Shown: piece after piece, positions 1 to 9,314 of the stretch
Numbering within the stretch: the stretch's first letter is position 1
Layout: every line of letters begins with the position of its first letter
From: Microbacterium oleivorans
GTDB lineage: Bacteria; Actinomycetota; Actinomycetes; Actinomycetales; Microbacteriaceae
NCBI RefSeq assembly: GCF_001644225.1
Contig: NZ_LSTV01000005.1
Coordinates: 398,387 to 462,386 of the forward strand
Direction: 5' to 3'
Length of the DNA: 64,000 nucleotides
Translations under genes and position numbers: made by a program
Notes under the pieces: model-generated
Seen by the model: only the letters and a program-made list of their open reading frames with translations
The model's database searches: none
Told to the model about the DNA's origin: nothing

Positions 1-327
1 GCCGAGGTGTACGAGGCGGCACGCCTCGACGGCGCCGGTCAGATCCGCATCGCCTGGTCGATCAAGATCCCGATGGTCGCGCCCGCGATCATCCTCACGG
101 CCGTGTTCTCGATCATCGGCACGCTGCAGCTGCTCGCCGAGCCGCAGGTGTTCCGCTCGTTCAGCTCGGCGGTCTCCTCGACGTACACCCCGAACATGAC
201 GATCTACGCCACGAGCGCCGTGCCGAACCCGTACCTCGCGGCGGCCTTCTCGGTCGTGCTGGCCCTGGCCACCTGCGTCCTGTCGTTCGCGTTCTTGAAG
301 CTCACCCAGCGGAAGGCCGAGCAATGA
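1..327 (+). CDS. carbohydrate ABC transporter permease, MalF type (3' part only)
   Basis: This is the last 108 codons of an inner-membrane permease; the start lies before the window. The cytoplasmic EAA loop is visible at once (EAARLDGA), the site that docks the transport ATPase. It is followed by a typical last membrane segment. The gene overlaps the next permease by 4 bases (ATGA), so the two are translationally coupled. Family assignment rests on the EAA loop and the partner genes. The substrate cannot be told. Confidence 0.9.
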   Translation, partial: AEVYEAARLDGAGQIRIAWSIKIPMVAPAIILTAVFSIIGTLQLLAEPQVFRSFSSAVSSTYTPNMTIYATSAVPNPYLAAAFSVVLALATCVLSFAFLKLTQRKAEQ

Positions 328-1223
328 GCCTCCTGACCCGTACGAACGGCGCCCTGGCGACCGACCTGCCGAAGACCCGCGGACCGCGCGAGAGCATCCT
401 GTCGCGCACCGCCGCCCTGCTGGTCATGGGCGTGTTCACGCTCTACTTCCTCGTGCCGATCTGGTGGCTGTTCATCGCCTCGACGAAGGACCGCGGCCAG
501 CTCCTGACCACCAACGCGCTGTGGTTCGCCGACTGGAACCTGTTCGCCAACATCGGCGACCTCGTCTCGTACAACAACGGCATCTACTTCCGCTGGCTGC
601 TCAACAGCCTCGCCTACGCCGGCCTCGGGGCGCTGCTCGCGACCGTCTTCGCCGGCATGGCGGGCTACGCGCTGGGCAAGTACAACTTCCGCGGCCGCGA
701 GGCGTTCTTCAACATCGTCCTCGGCGGCGTGCTGGTCCCTGCGACCGCCCTCGCCCTGCCGCTGTTCCTGCTGTTCAGCCAGGTGAACCTGACGAACACA
801 TTCTGGTCGGTGCTGCTCCCCAGCATCGTCAGCCCGTTCGGCGTCTACCTGGCCCGCATCTACGCGTCGTCGTCGGTGCCCGACGAGCTCATCGAGGCGG
901 CGCGCCTGGACGGCTCGGGCGAGGTGCGCACGTTCTTCACGGTGTCGACACGTCTCATGGCGCCGGCGCTCGTGACGATCTTCCTCTTCCAGTTCGTCTC
1001 GATCTGGAACAACTTCTTCCTGCCGCTGATCATGCTGCGCAGCCAGGAGCTGTTCCCGGTCACGTACGGCCTCTACACGTGGAACACGCAGCTCAACCAG
1101 ATCCCCGAGCTGCGGACCTACGTGCTGGTCGGCGCGTTCCTGTCGATCGTGCCGCTCATCGTCGCTTTCCTCTTGCTTCAGCGCTTCTGGCGCAACGGAC
1201 TCGGCACCGGTTCCGTGAAGTGA
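324..1223 (+). CDS. carbohydrate ABC transporter permease, MalG type
   Basis: A 299-residue integral membrane permease with about six hydrophobic segments, the usual length for the MalG/CUT1 family. The EAA loop (EAARLDGSGE) starts near residue 191 and would contact the ATPase. The start ATG overlaps the stop of the preceding permease. With the binding protein downstream it forms a sugar uptake system. No ATPase gene is adjacent, as is common in actinobacteria where one MsiK-like ATPase serves many systems (inference). Confidence 0.93.
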   Translation: MSLLTRTNGALATDLPKTRGPRESILSRTAALLVMGVFTLYFLVPIWWLFIASTKDRGQLLTTNALWFADWNLFANIGDLVSYNNGIYFRWLLNSLAYAGLGALLATVFAGMAGYALGKYNFRGREAFFNIVLGGVLVPATALALPLFLLFSQVNLTNTFWSVLLPSIVSPFGVYLARIYASSSVPDELIEAARLDGSGEVRTFFTVSTRLMAPALVTIFLFQFVSIWNNFFLPLIMLRSQELFPVTYGLYTWNTQLNQIPELRTYVLVGAFLSIVPLIVAFLLLQRFWRNGLGTGSVK

Positions 1224-1305
1224 GTTCCCGCCGCGGGCGGACCCCGCGGCATCCCTGCAGTACCCGTTCCTGTCACACCCGATCAATGATCAGATTGGAA
1301 ATCCC

Positions 1306-2649
1306 ATGCAGCACACCAAGAAGGCAGTCGTCGCCGGCGTCGCACTGCTCACGGCGTTCACCCTGGCCGGCTGCGCCGGCGGCAATGGCGGCACCGGCAA
1401 CGGCGGCGGCGGCGCAGCCGACCCCGCGGCCTGCGCCCCGTCGGACGGCAAGGTCACCCTCGACTTCACCTCGTGGATCCCCGGCATCGAGGACGTCGTG
1501 AAGATGTGGAACGACGAGAACCCCGACATCCAGGTCAAGGTCCAGACTGGCCCCAACGGCAACTCCGGCACCTACTCGAGCTTCTTCAGCCAGCTCGAGG
1601 CCGGCAACGCGCCCGACCTCGGCCAGATCGAGTACGACGCGCTGTCGAGCTTCCGCGTGCAGGACGGTCTCGAGGACCTGGCCGCGTGCGAGGACGTCGC
1701 CGCCGCCAAGGACGAGTTCATCCCATGGACCTGGAACCAGGTCACGCTCGGCACCGACGGCGTCTACGGCATCCCGCAGGACTCCGGCCCCATGGCGCTG
1801 TTCTACCGCTCCGACCTGTTCGAGCAGAACGGCATCGACGTCCCCACCACGTGGGACGAGTACAAGGAGGCCGCCAAGAAGGTGCGCGAGGCCGGTGGGT
1901 ACATCACCAACTTCTCGACCGCCGACATCAACCAGTTCGCCGGCTTCGTCTGGCAGACCGGTGGCGACTGGTTCTCCAACGACGGCAGCTCCTGGAAGGT
2001 CAACCTGACCGGCGACCAGTCCAAGACGGTCGCGGACTACTGGCAGGAGCTCATCGACGAGGACCTCGTCTCCACCTACCCGGCCTGGACCGAGGAGTGG
2101 AACAACGCCTACAACTCGGGTGAGGTCTGGACCTGGAACTCGGCCGTGTGGGGTGCCAACTCCATCTCGTCCGGTGCTCCTGACACCGCCGGCAAGTGGT
2201 CGGTTGCGCCGTCGCCGCAGTGGAAGGCGGGCGAGAAGGCCGCCGGCAACTGGGGCGGATCGTCGATCGCCGTCTTCAAGGGCACCGACCACCCGTACGA
2301 GGCCGCGAAGTTCGCGCTGTGGCTGAACACGTCCGACGAGGCCCTCACCGCCCTCAACGAGTCGGCGAACATCTACCCTGCCACGACCGAGGGTCTGACC
2401 CTGCCGTCGCTGCAGGAGGGTGTCGAGTTCTACGGCGGGCAGAAGATCTACGACGTCTTCGCCGAGGCCGCCGCGCAGGTCAACCCCGACTTCGTCTGGG
2501 GCCCGACCATGACGCAGACCTACGCCGACGTGTCGGACGGCTTCCAGAAGGCCGCCACCGGCCAGGGCACGCTGTTCGAGGCGCTCGAGGCGGCGCAGAC
2601 CAAGACGGTCGACGCCCTCAAGGCGCAGTCCATCCCCGTCTCCGAGTGA
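1306..2649 (+). CDS. extracellular sugar-binding lipoprotein of ABC transporter
   Basis: A 447-residue solute-binding protein. It begins with a lipoprotein signal (lysines at 5-6, hydrophobic core, lipobox LAGC with the lipidated Cys at 23), then a Gly/Asn-rich linker and a family 1 extracellular binding-protein fold. The start is supported by the signal peptide; the ribosome site is weak (GGAA). It sits 82 bases after the permeases, and the order permease-permease-binding protein is the reverse of the second sugar locus in this window. The substrate is probably an oligosaccharide but is not determined. Confidence 0.92.
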   Translation: MQHTKKAVVAGVALLTAFTLAGCAGGNGGTGNGGGGAADPAACAPSDGKVTLDFTSWIPGIEDVVKMWNDENPDIQVKVQTGPNGNSGTYSSFFSQLEAGNAPDLGQIEYDALSSFRVQDGLEDLAACEDVAAAKDEFIPWTWNQVTLGTDGVYGIPQDSGPMALFYRSDLFEQNGIDVPTTWDEYKEAAKKVREAGGYITNFSTADINQFAGFVWQTGGDWFSNDGSSWKVNLTGDQSKTVADYWQELIDEDLVSTYPAWTEEWNNAYNSGEVWTWNSAVWGANSISSGAPDTAGKWSVAPSPQWKAGEKAAGNWGGSSIAVFKGTDHPYEAAKFALWLNTSDEALTALNESANIYPATTEGLTLPSLQEGVEFYGGQKIYDVFAEAAAQVNPDFVWGPTMTQTYADVSDGFQKAATGQGTLFEALEAAQTKTVDALKAQSIPVSE

Positions 2650-2670
2650 TGGCTCGCTGACACCACGCAT

Positions 2671-2713
2671 CCGCGCCGCGGGTCGGGCCTCCGGGCTCCG
2701 ACCCGCGGCGCGG
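2671..2713. terminator. bidirectional hairpin terminator
   Basis: A 16-bp perfect GC-rich stem (2671-2686 with 2698-2713) and an 11-nt loop lie between the convergent ABC operon and the photolyase gene. There is no long T tract, as is common in high-GC actinobacteria. Confidence 0.7.
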
Positions 2714-2723
2714 CCGCGTTCGG

Positions 2724-4088
2724 TCAGGACTCGCGCGAGGCCTGCTTGACCTTCTCGTAGGCGTCGAGCGCGTTCTGCCGGGTCGCCTTCAGGTCGACGA
2801 TCGGCAGGGGCGGCTGTCCGTCGGCATCCCGGTACTCCGGAGCCCACCGCCCGACGTACTCGCGGTTCTTGTCGAACTTGTCGGCCTGCAGCTCCGGGTT
2901 GAAGACGCGGAAGTACGGTGCGGCGTCGGCGCCCGACCCGGCGACCCACTGCCAGTTGAACGGGTTGCTCGCCCCGTCGGCGTCGACGAGGCAGTCCCAG
3001 AACCACTCCTCGCCGCGGCGCCAGTCGATGAGCAGGTTCTTGATGACGAAGGATGCCGTGATCATCCGCACGCGGTTGTGCATGTAGCCGGTCTCCCAGA
3101 GCTCCCGCATCCCGGCATCCACCATCGCGTAGCCGGTGCGCCCCTTCTGCCAGGCCTCGAGTGCGGAGGGCTTCAGGCGCGGCCAGGGGAACGCATCGAA
3201 CTCCCGCCGGAGGTTCTTCGTCGCGAGGTCGGGGAAGTGGTACAGCGTGTGCCAGGCAAACTCGCGCCAGCCGATCTCGGACAGGAACTGCGAGGCGCCG
3301 GTCGCCTCGACCGCGGCGTGCCAGACGGTGTGCGGGCTCAGCTCGCCCCACCGCAGGCGCGGCGAGAGCATCGAGGTCGCCCCGGCGGCGGGGCGGTCGC
3401 GGGCGTCGCCGTAGTGGCCGAGGTCCTCGTCGAGGAACTCGCGCAGGCGGCGGCGGGCCGCCGGCTCGCCCGGCTCCCACGTGTCGCGCAGGCCCTGCGC
3501 CCAGTCCGGTGCGGTGGGCAGCAGACCCCAGTCGTCGAGGTCGTCCGACGCGGGGTAGCGCGAGGGTCCCGTCACCTCCCGCGGTTGGGGCAGCGGTGCG
3601 CGGGGAGCGGGCTGCGCGAGGCACGCCCGCCAGAACGGGCTGTAGACCGAGAAGTGCTTCCCCGACCCCGTCTGGATGGTCCACGGCTCGAAGAGGACGG
3701 ATGCCGCGAACGACGCGACCTCGACGCCGCCGTCCCGCAGGCCCGCCTTCAGCTGCGCGTCGATCTCGCGCTCGGGCCCGCCGTAGCGCCGGTTCCAGAA
3801 CACGGCGCCCGCGCCGGTGTCGTCGGCCACGTCGCGCACGACCCGGGCGGCGGGTCCACGGCGCAGGATCAGCCGCGAACCGCGCTCCGCGAGCCGTTCG
3901 GCGAGCGAGGCGAGCGAGTGGTGCAGCCACCACCGGGCCGCCCCGCCGAGCGGGCGGATGCCCTCGGACTCCTCGTCGAGGACGTAGAGACCGATGACGG
4001 GCTCGCCGCGGTCCACGGCCGCGCGCAGGGCGGGGTGGTCGGCGAGGCGCAGGTCGTCGCGGAACCAGACGATCGAAGGGGACGGCAT
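2724..4088 (-). CDS. phr: deoxyribodipyrimidine photolyase / cryptochrome
   Basis: A 454-residue class I photolyase that would repair UV-induced cyclobutane pyrimidine dimers using blue light and FADH. The N-terminal photolyase domain starts with VWFRDDLRLADHPAL. The C-terminal FAD-binding domain has MHNRVRMI and, near residues 379-398, WVAGSGADAAPYFRVFNP, followed by KFDKNREYV. I chose the ATG at 4088 because the family begins right before the WFRDDLR strand; the frame stays open upstream but that part looks like out-of-frame sequence. A true cryptochrome cannot be excluded by sequence alone. Confidence 0.93.
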   Translation of the reverse strand: MPSPSIVWFRDDLRLADHPALRAAVDRGEPVIGLYVLDEESEGIRPLGGAARWWLHHSLASLAERLAERGSRLILRRGPAARVVRDVADDTGAGAVFWNRRYGGPEREIDAQLKAGLRDGGVEVASFAASVLFEPWTIQTGSGKHFSVYSPFWRACLAQPAPRAPLPQPREVTGPSRYPASDDLDDWGLLPTAPDWAQGLRDTWEPGEPAARRRLREFLDEDLGHYGDARDRPAAGATSMLSPRLRWGELSPHTVWHAAVEATGASQFLSEIGWREFAWHTLYHFPDLATKNLRREFDAFPWPRLKPSALEAWQKGRTGYAMVDAGMRELWETGYMHNRVRMITASFVIKNLLIDWRRGEEWFWDCLVDADGASNPFNWQWVAGSGADAAPYFRVFNPELQADKFDKNREYVGRWAPEYRDADGQPPLPIVDLKATRQNALDAYEKVKQASRES

Positions 4089-4149
4089 CCCCACATCCTC
4101 GTCACCCGACGAGGCCGGCGCCGCCCCTTGCAATCCGGCGCGGAATCCC

Positions 4150-5319
4150 TCAGACGGCCTCGACGGAGTGCCCGCGCGGGATCGCGAGGGTGAGTCCGCC
4201 GGCGATGACGCGGACGGCGATGCGGGTCGCCTCGCCGAACTCGTCGCCGTCGAGCTGCACGGGGTGCGCCTCCTCGGCGGCGAGGTCGATGCCCTTGCCA
4301 CGCGAGTAGCGCACGGAGTTGTCGGCGGTGCGGAGCGAGAGGATCTTGCGCCCGGTGCGGAACTTGCGCAGCACGCTGTTGTCCCACGCGAGGCGCCGCC
4401 AGACGAGCAGCCAGCCGAACGCGGAGCGCGGCTGCAGGATCGCGACGTCGAGTTCGCCGTCGGTGATGGATGCCTCGGGGATCAGCTCGAGCCCCGCCTG
4501 GAGCGACCCGCAGTTGGCGAAGAGCACACTCTGCACGTCGGCCCGGTGGATGCGGTGACCCGGCACCTGGTAGACGACCGGGAACGGCTTGGCCTGGGCG
4601 ATCGACCGGGCGGCGCCGTCGACGTAGGCGACCCAGCCGACCTTCTTCTTCAGGTCGCTGTTCGTGTTGGCGATCATCGCGGCGTCGAGCCCCATCCCGC
4701 CCATGACGACGAACGCGTGCTCGGCGGTCTCGCCGTCGGGACGACGCAGCTGCGCGAGGCCCACGTCGATCGCGAGGGTGTCGCCGTCGAAGGTGGCGGC
4801 GATCATCGCCGCCGGGTCGTCGAGCGGGAGCCGGAGGTTGCGGGCCAGCAGGTTGCCGGTGCCGCTCGGCACGATCGTGAGGGGGACGGGCGAGCCCGTC
4901 ATCGCCTCGCTCACGGCGCGGACGGTGCCGTCGCCGCCGGCGACGAGGACGGCATCCACCCCTTCTTTCAGGGCCTGGCGGGCGACGTCGTCGCCGAGGT
5001 CGTCGACGGTGGTCTCGTAGAAGAGGGGCTCGGACCAGCCGGCCGCCTTGGCGGCGGTCGCGACCTGTTCGCGCAGCGCATCGCCGTCGACCTTGACGGG
5101 GTTGTAGACGAGGGCGGCCTTCGGGCTCGGCCGACCGTCCTCGTCGGGCATCGGCTCGGTCGATCCGCTGCGGTCGACGCGGCGGGCCTCGCCCGTCTCG
5201 CCGTCCTCCGTGTCGGGCGCGATGTCGTCGGGCTCGCGGATGACGCCGTCGGGTTCTGCGGCAGCAGCCGGGTCGTGCGCGTCGTCGGAGCCGTGCGTCG
5301 TGCCGGGGTCGGTCGCCAT
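4150..5319 (-). CDS. diacylglycerol kinase-family lipid kinase
   Basis: A 389-residue DagK-catalytic-domain protein (YegS/BmrU type), probably phosphorylating a lipid such as diacylglycerol at the membrane. The nucleotide-binding GGDGT motif is at about residues 128-132, followed by PSGTGNLLARNL. An acidic, low-complexity N-terminal stretch of about 65 residues precedes the kinase domain. The start at 5319 is supported by a -10 box TATCCT (minus strand, 5331-5326) exactly 6 nt before the ATG, which indicates a leaderless mRNA. Confidence 0.88.
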   Translation of the reverse strand: MATDPGTTHGSDDAHDPAAAAEPDGVIREPDDIAPDTEDGETGEARRVDRSGSTEPMPDEDGRPSPKAALVYNPVKVDGDALREQVATAAKAAGWSEPLFYETTVDDLGDDVARQALKEGVDAVLVAGGDGTVRAVSEAMTGSPVPLTIVPSGTGNLLARNLRLPLDDPAAMIAATFDGDTLAIDVGLAQLRRPDGETAEHAFVVMGGMGLDAAMIANTNSDLKKKVGWVAYVDGAARSIAQAKPFPVVYQVPGHRIHRADVQSVLFANCGSLQAGLELIPEASITDGELDVAILQPRSAFGWLLVWRRLAWDNSVLRKFRTGRKILSLRTADNSVRYSRGKGIDLAAEEAHPVQLDGDEFGEATRIAVRVIAGGLTLAIPRGHSVEAV

Positions 5320-5422
5320 GCGTACAGGATAGGGCCCGGCATCCGTCTCCCGGGGCCCCTTGCGCGGCTGCGCGATCCGCACCAGGGGAGGGGGGCGGGA
5401 GGCCCGCGACTAGACTCGACGG

Positions 5423-6688
5423 GTGATCGATCTCGCCCTCCTCCGTGACGACCCGGCCCTCGTGAAGCGCTCGCAGGAAGCCCGCGGCGAGTCGCCCGAC
5501 ACCGTCGACGCCGCCCTGGCCGCGGACCGTGAGCGGCGCGCGGCGATCACCGCCTTCGAGGAGCTCCGCGCCGAGCAGAACGCGCACGGCAAACGCGTCG
5601 CGAAGGCGCCGAAGGACGAGAAGGCGGCGCTCGTCGCCGAGGCGAAGGACCTCAGCGAACGGGTGAAGGCCGCCCAGCAGGCGGTCACCGTGGCCGAGGA
5701 GGCAGCCTCGGCGGCCCTCGCGCGCATCGAGAACATCGTCATCGACGGCGTGCCCGCCGGTGGCGAGGACGACTTCATCACCCTGCGCACGCACGGCGAG
5801 CCCGCGACGTTCGACTTCGAACCCCGCGACCACCTCGCCCTCGGCGAGATGCTCGGGGCGATCGACACCGAGCGCGGGGCGAAGGTCTCGGGCGCGCGGT
5901 TCACCTTCCTCACCGGGATCGGTGCCCGACTCGAGCTCGCCCTCATGAACCTCGGGATGCAGCGGGCGCTCGAGGCCGGCTTCATCCCCATGATCCCGCC
6001 GACCCTCGTCCGCGCCGAGGTCATGCGCGGCACCGGCTTCCTCGGTCAGCACGCGGACGAGGTCTACCACCTCGACGACGACGACCTTTACCTCGTCGGT
6101 ACGAGCGAGGTCCCGCTCGCCGGCTATCACATGGACGAGATCCTCGACCTCGAGGCGGGCGCGAAGCGCTACGCCGGCTGGTCGACGTGCTACCGCCGCG
6201 AGGCCGGCTCGTACGGCAAGGACACCCGCGGCATCATCCGTCTGCACCAGTTCAACAAGCTGGAGATGTTCGTCTACACGACGCCCGACGACGCCGAGGC
6301 CGAGCACCTGCGCCTCGTCGAGATGCAGGAGCGCATGCTGCAGGACCTCGGCCTCGCGTACCGCGTGATCGACGTGGCCGCCGGCGACCTGGGGTCGTCC
6401 GCCGCGCGCAAGTACGACGTCGAGGCCTGGGTCCCGACGCAGGGCGCGTACCGCGAGCTCACGTCGACGTCGAACTGCACCACCTACCAGGCTCGCCGCC
6501 TCGACATCCGGTACCGCCCCGAGGGCGGCCGCACGGCTCCCGTCGCGACGCTGAACGGCACGCTCGCGACAACCCGCTGGATCGTCGCCCTGCTCGAGAC
6601 GCACCAGCGCGAAGACGGCTCGGTCGTCATCCCCGAGGTCCTGCGCCCCTACCTGGGCGGCCTCGAGGTGGCGGAGCCGATCGCGTGA
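5423..6688 (+). CDS. serS: seryl-tRNA synthetase
   Basis: A 421-residue class II synthetase that charges tRNA-Ser. The N-terminal coiled-coil arm covers roughly residues 30-105. Class II motif 2 ([16 protein letters not shown]) and motif 3 ([15 protein letters not shown]) are intact, and [11 protein letters not shown] is the family signature. The start is GTG at 5423. A -10 box TAGACT (5411-5416) lies 6 nt upstream, so transcription probably begins at the start codon. The gene overlaps the HAD gene by 4 bases (GTGA), and two tRNA-Ser genes lie within 3 kb. Confidence 0.97.
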   Translation: MIDLALLRDDPALVKRSQEARGESPDTVDAALAADRERRAAITAFEELRAEQNAHGKRVAKAPKDEKAALVAEAKDLSERVKAAQQAVTVAEEAASAALARIENIVIDGVPAGGEDDFITLRTHGEPATFDFEPRDHLALGEMLGAIDTERGAKVSGARFTFLTGIGARLELALMNLGMQRALEAGFIPMIPPTLVRAEVMRGTGFLGQHADEVYHLDDDDLYLVGTSEVPLAGYHMDEILDLEAGAKRYAGWSTCYRREAGSYGKDTRGIIRLHQFNKLEMFVYTTPDDAEAEHLRLVEMQERMLQDLGLAYRVIDVAAGDLGSSAARKYDVEAWVPTQGAYRELTSTSNCTTYQARRLDIRYRPEGGRTAPVATLNGTLATTRWIVALLETHQREDGSVVIPEVLRPYLGGLEVAEPIA

Positions 6689-7590
6689 GCCCCGAGGGAG
6701 CGCCCGCGACCGGCGAGTTCCGCGCCGTCTCGCCCGACGACGCCGCCGAGGTGGTCGACGAGATCGCGACGGATGCCGCCGAGCCCCCGCGCGAGCGACT
6801 GCTCATCGCGCTCGACGTCGACGGCACGATCCTGCTCGAGGACGAGAGCTACAGTCCCGGTGTCGTGGACGCCATCGCCGACGCGCAGCGGGCCGGGCAC
6901 GAGGTCATGCTCGCGACGGGTCGCTCGTGGGAGGGGACGCGCCACATCCTCGAAGGGCTGGCGCTCACCCCCGAGTACGTCGTGTGCTCGAACGGCGCCG
7001 TGATCCTGCGGCGCACCGGCCCAGCCGGCACCCGCGAGTACGAGCGGTTCCACACCGAGCAGTTCGACGCGTCCGAGGTGCTGACCCTGCTGCGCGACCA
7101 CCTCCCCTCGGCGCGGTACATGGTCGAACTGCCCGACGGGCGTCGCCTCTACACCGACGACATGGACGAGTGGAACGTGTCGCGCGCCGACCGCGTCCCG
7201 TTCGAGGACCTCTCCGCGCAGCCGGTCTCGCGCGTCGTCGTGGTGTCGGAGGAGGGCACCGATCAGGACTTCGTCGACCTCGTGTCGCGGATCGGCCTGA
7301 ACGAGGTCTCGTATGCGGTGGGCTGGTCGGCGTGGCTCGACATCGCGCCGCAGGGCGTCGACAAGGCGACCGGTCTCGAGAAGGTGCGCGAGTGGCTGGG
7401 CATCGAACCCGCCCACGTCGTCGTCATCGGCGACGGGCGCAACGACATCGGGATGTTCCGATGGGCGCGCGCGAACGGCGGACGGGCGATCGCCATGGGC
7501 CAGGGGCCCGATGAGGTGACCTCCGAGGCGTCGGAGCTCACGGCATCCGTCACCGAGGGCGGGGTCACGGCGGTGCTGAAGGCCCTCTGA
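6685..7590 (+). CDS. HAD-superfamily hydrolase (Cof/IIB type)
   Basis: A 301-residue HAD phosphatase. Motif I is [11 protein letters not shown] near residue 40; the C-terminal motif [15 protein letters not shown] carries the Mg-binding acids. The cap is of the IIB (Cof) type, suggesting a sugar phosphate or nucleotide substrate, not determinable here. The start is GTG at 6685, overlapping the serS stop (GTGA), so the two genes are translationally coupled. The first ~35 residues are a poorly conserved acidic extension, so a later start remains possible. Confidence 0.88.
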   Translation: MSPEGAPATGEFRAVSPDDAAEVVDEIATDAAEPPRERLLIALDVDGTILLEDESYSPGVVDAIADAQRAGHEVMLATGRSWEGTRHILEGLALTPEYVVCSNGAVILRRTGPAGTREYERFHTEQFDASEVLTLLRDHLPSARYMVELPDGRRLYTDDMDEWNVSRADRVPFEDLSAQPVSRVVVVSEEGTDQDFVDLVSRIGLNEVSYAVGWSAWLDIAPQGVDKATGLEKVREWLGIEPAHVVVIGDGRNDIGMFRWARANGGRAIAMGQGPDEVTSEASELTASVTEGGVTAVLKAL

Positions 7591-7651
7591 CCGGCCTCGT
7601 TCAGGCCGCCCACAGGCGCTGCCGCGAGAATGGACGGGTTCTGGGGTCGGC

Positions 7652-7657
7652 TAGACT
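7652..7657 (+). promoter_or_regulatory. -10 box of tRNA-Ser(UGA)
   Basis: TAGACT lies 33 nt before the mature tRNA 5' end, matching the TANNNT -10 boxes seen elsewhere in the window. No good -35 is evident. Confidence 0.45.
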
Positions 7658-7690
7658 CGGCCTGTTCGACCGGGGCTGTCTGCGCGGTCG

Positions 7691-7775
7691 GGAGGGTTGT
7701 CCGAGCGGCCGAAGGATCCGGTCTTGAAAACCGGTGGGCAGCAATGTCCCGTGGGTTCGAATCCCACACCCTCCG
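7691..7775 (+). tRNA. tRNA-Ser (anticodon UGA)
   Basis: Acceptor stem GGAGGGT (7691-7697) pairs with ACCCTCC (7768-7774), with discriminator G at 7775. The anticodon stem CCGGT/ACCGG encloses loop CTTGAAA with anticodon TGA at 7725-7727. The long variable arm is typical of tRNA-Ser. The T arm is GTGGG-TTCGAAT-CCCAC. CCA is not encoded. It lies about 1 kb downstream of the cognate synthetase gene. Confidence 0.97.
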
Positions 7776-7795
7776 CACTGTCCGAAAGGTGATCC

Positions 7796-9151
7796 GTGAG
7801 CGCAAGGCATGACGCGAAGGCGACGAAGTTCCGCCGTCAACCCGTCGCCCGTCACGGAGCGCTGACGTCGCCGCATCCGCTGCGCCAGGTCTTCACGATC
7901 CTCGCCGCGGTCCTCGCCGTCGCGCTGGTCAGCACGGTCGCCATCGGCGGCTTCTACGTGTGGGATGCCGCGCGCAGCCTCGACGAGAACGGTGTGGCGA
8001 TCGGCGACGACGCCGCCCTGCCGCCGCACATCGGCGAGATCGAGGGCGGCGTCAACATGCTCGTCGTCGGCACCGACTCGTGCGAGGGTCAGGACCTCAA
8101 GCTCTTCCCGCGCTGCGCGCACGACGACGGCGGCGAGCGCAACGACGTGACGATGCTCGTGCACATCAGCGACGCGCCCCGCCGTGTGACCGTCGTGTCG
8201 TTCCCGCGCGACATGATCGTGCCGATCCCGTCGTGCACCTCGCCCGACGGCACGACGTCCTCTGCGATGAGCGCGCAGATGATCAACACGTCGTACAGCT
8301 ACGGGGGCCTCGGCTGCTCGGTCGCGACCGTCGAGGAGCTGACGGGGATCGACATTCAGTTCGCCGCCGCGATCCGCTGGACGGGTGTCATCAACATGTC
8401 CGACGCGATCGGCGGTGTCGACGTCTGCCTCAGCGACGACATCAAAGACCGGCACACGGGTCTCGACCTCAAGAAGGGCAATCAGACGCTCGTGGGCGCC
8501 GAGGCGTTGCAGTTCCTCCGCATCCGCCACGGCATCGGCGACGGGTCCGACCTCGGCCGCATCTCGAACCAGCAGCAGTTCATGAGCTCGCTTGTGCGCA
8601 AGCTGCAGTCGGGCGAGGTGCTCTCGAACTACCCCGCGCTGCTGAACCTCGCCAACACGGCGCTCCGTCAGGTGAACGAGAAGCAGCTGGTCCTCAGCGA
8701 GTCGCTCACCAACCCGCAGCGGATGGTGCAGATCGCGATGGCCGTCGCGGACGTCCCGTACAAGGACATCGTCTTCGTGCAGTACCCGACCGTGTATGCG
8801 CCGGGCGGCGCGCGCGTGCTGCCGGTCACGTCGGCGGCCGACGTGCTCTTCACGGCGCTGTCCGAGAACAAGCCGATCCGGGTGACCGGTTCCGCGAGCG
8901 GCGGCAACGGCGTCGAGGTCGTCGGCGAGGCCGACGACCCGAACGCGACGCCCGATCCGACCGGATCCGCGACGCCCGATCCGACCGGATCCGCGACGCC
9001 CGATCCGACCGGATCCGCGACGCCCGACCCGAGCGGGACCCCCGGGGCCACGGCGACCCCGCCGGCGGGCGAAGAGGGCGCCGTCGACCTGCCGGGCGAG
9101 ATCACGGGCCAGTCGGCCAACGAGGTCACCTGCACCGTCGCGCAGCGCTGA
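7796..9151 (+). CDS. LCP-family cell-wall glycopolymer ligase (LytR-CpsA-Psr)
   Basis: A 451-residue membrane-anchored enzyme that would attach anionic polymers to peptidoglycan. It has a cytoplasmic Arg/Lys-rich N-terminus, one transmembrane segment near residues 31-54, then the extracellular LCP domain. Conserved LCP arginines lie in VVSFPRDMIVPI and in FLRIRHGIGDGSDLGRISNQ. The C-terminal tail is a TPDPTGSA repeat, encoded by 24-bp tandem repeats, and probably a wall-spanning linker. The start is GTG with GAAAGGTGA just upstream. It lies between two tRNA-Ser genes on the same strand. Confidence 0.93.
   Translation: MSARHDAKATKFRRQPVARHGALTSPHPLRQVFTILAAVLAVALVSTVAIGGFYVWDAARSLDENGVAIGDDAALPPHIGEIEGGVNMLVVGTDSCEGQDLKLFPRCAHDDGGERNDVTMLVHISDAPRRVTVVSFPRDMIVPIPSCTSPDGTTSSAMSAQMINTSYSYGGLGCSVATVEELTGIDIQFAAAIRWTGVINMSDAIGGVDVCLSDDIKDRHTGLDLKKGNQTLVGAEALQFLRIRHGIGDGSDLGRISNQQQFMSSLVRKLQSGEVLSNYPALLNLANTALRQVNEKQLVLSESLTNPQRMVQIAMAVADVPYKDIVFVQYPTVYAPGGARVLPVTSAADVLFTALSENKPIRVTGSASGGNGVEVVGEADDPNATPDPTGSATPDPTGSATPDPTGSATPDPSGTPGATATPPAGEEGAVDLPGEITGQSANEVTCTVAQR
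8945..9040 (+). repeat. four 24-bp tandem repeats inside the LCP gene
   Basis: Three identical 24-bp units (8945-8968, 8969-8992, 8993-9016) and a fourth degenerate one (9017-9040) encode the octapeptide ATPDPTGS. Identity at the DNA level points to recent slippage expansion of the C-terminal linker. Confidence 0.92.
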
Positions 9152-9182
9152 GCCCCGGTTCGGTGAGGCGCCGCAGAGCGGT

Positions 9183-9188
9183 TATGCT
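9183..9188 (+). promoter_or_regulatory. -10 box of tRNA-Ser(GCU)
   Basis: TATGCT lies 37 nt before the tRNA 5' end and is a good TANNNT match. No strong -35 box is visible. Confidence 0.5.
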
Positions 9189-9225
9189 TGCGTGGTGCAT
9201 CCGCACCGTTCGCGGCCGGATGCCT

Positions 9226-9314
9226 GGAGACGTCGCATAGTCAGGCCTAGTGCACCACCCTGCTAAGGTGGAGTCCCCTTTAGGGGACCGAGGGTTCAAA
9301 TCCCTCCGTCTCCG
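9226..9314 (+). tRNA. tRNA-Ser (anticodon GCU)
   Basis: Acceptor stem GGAGACG (9226-9232) pairs with CGTCTCC (9307-9313), with discriminator G at 9314. The anticodon stem CCACC/GGTGG encloses anticodon GCT at 9262-9264. A long variable arm and the T arm GAGGG-TTCAAAT-CCCTC are present. The 3' end of this gene is part of a 53-bp direct repeat and is the apparent integration site of the mini-island downstream. The tRNA itself is intact. Confidence 0.97.

Noticed and set aside
1273..3933. Very long open frame on the minus strand opposite the binding-protein gene
   Set aside because: High-GC shadow frame: Arg/Ala/Pro-rich, no family motif, and it crosses well-supported genes on both strands.
8945..9040. 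CRISPR-like regular repeats
   Set aside because: The units are contiguous without spacers, in frame inside the LCP gene, and encode an octapeptide repeat.
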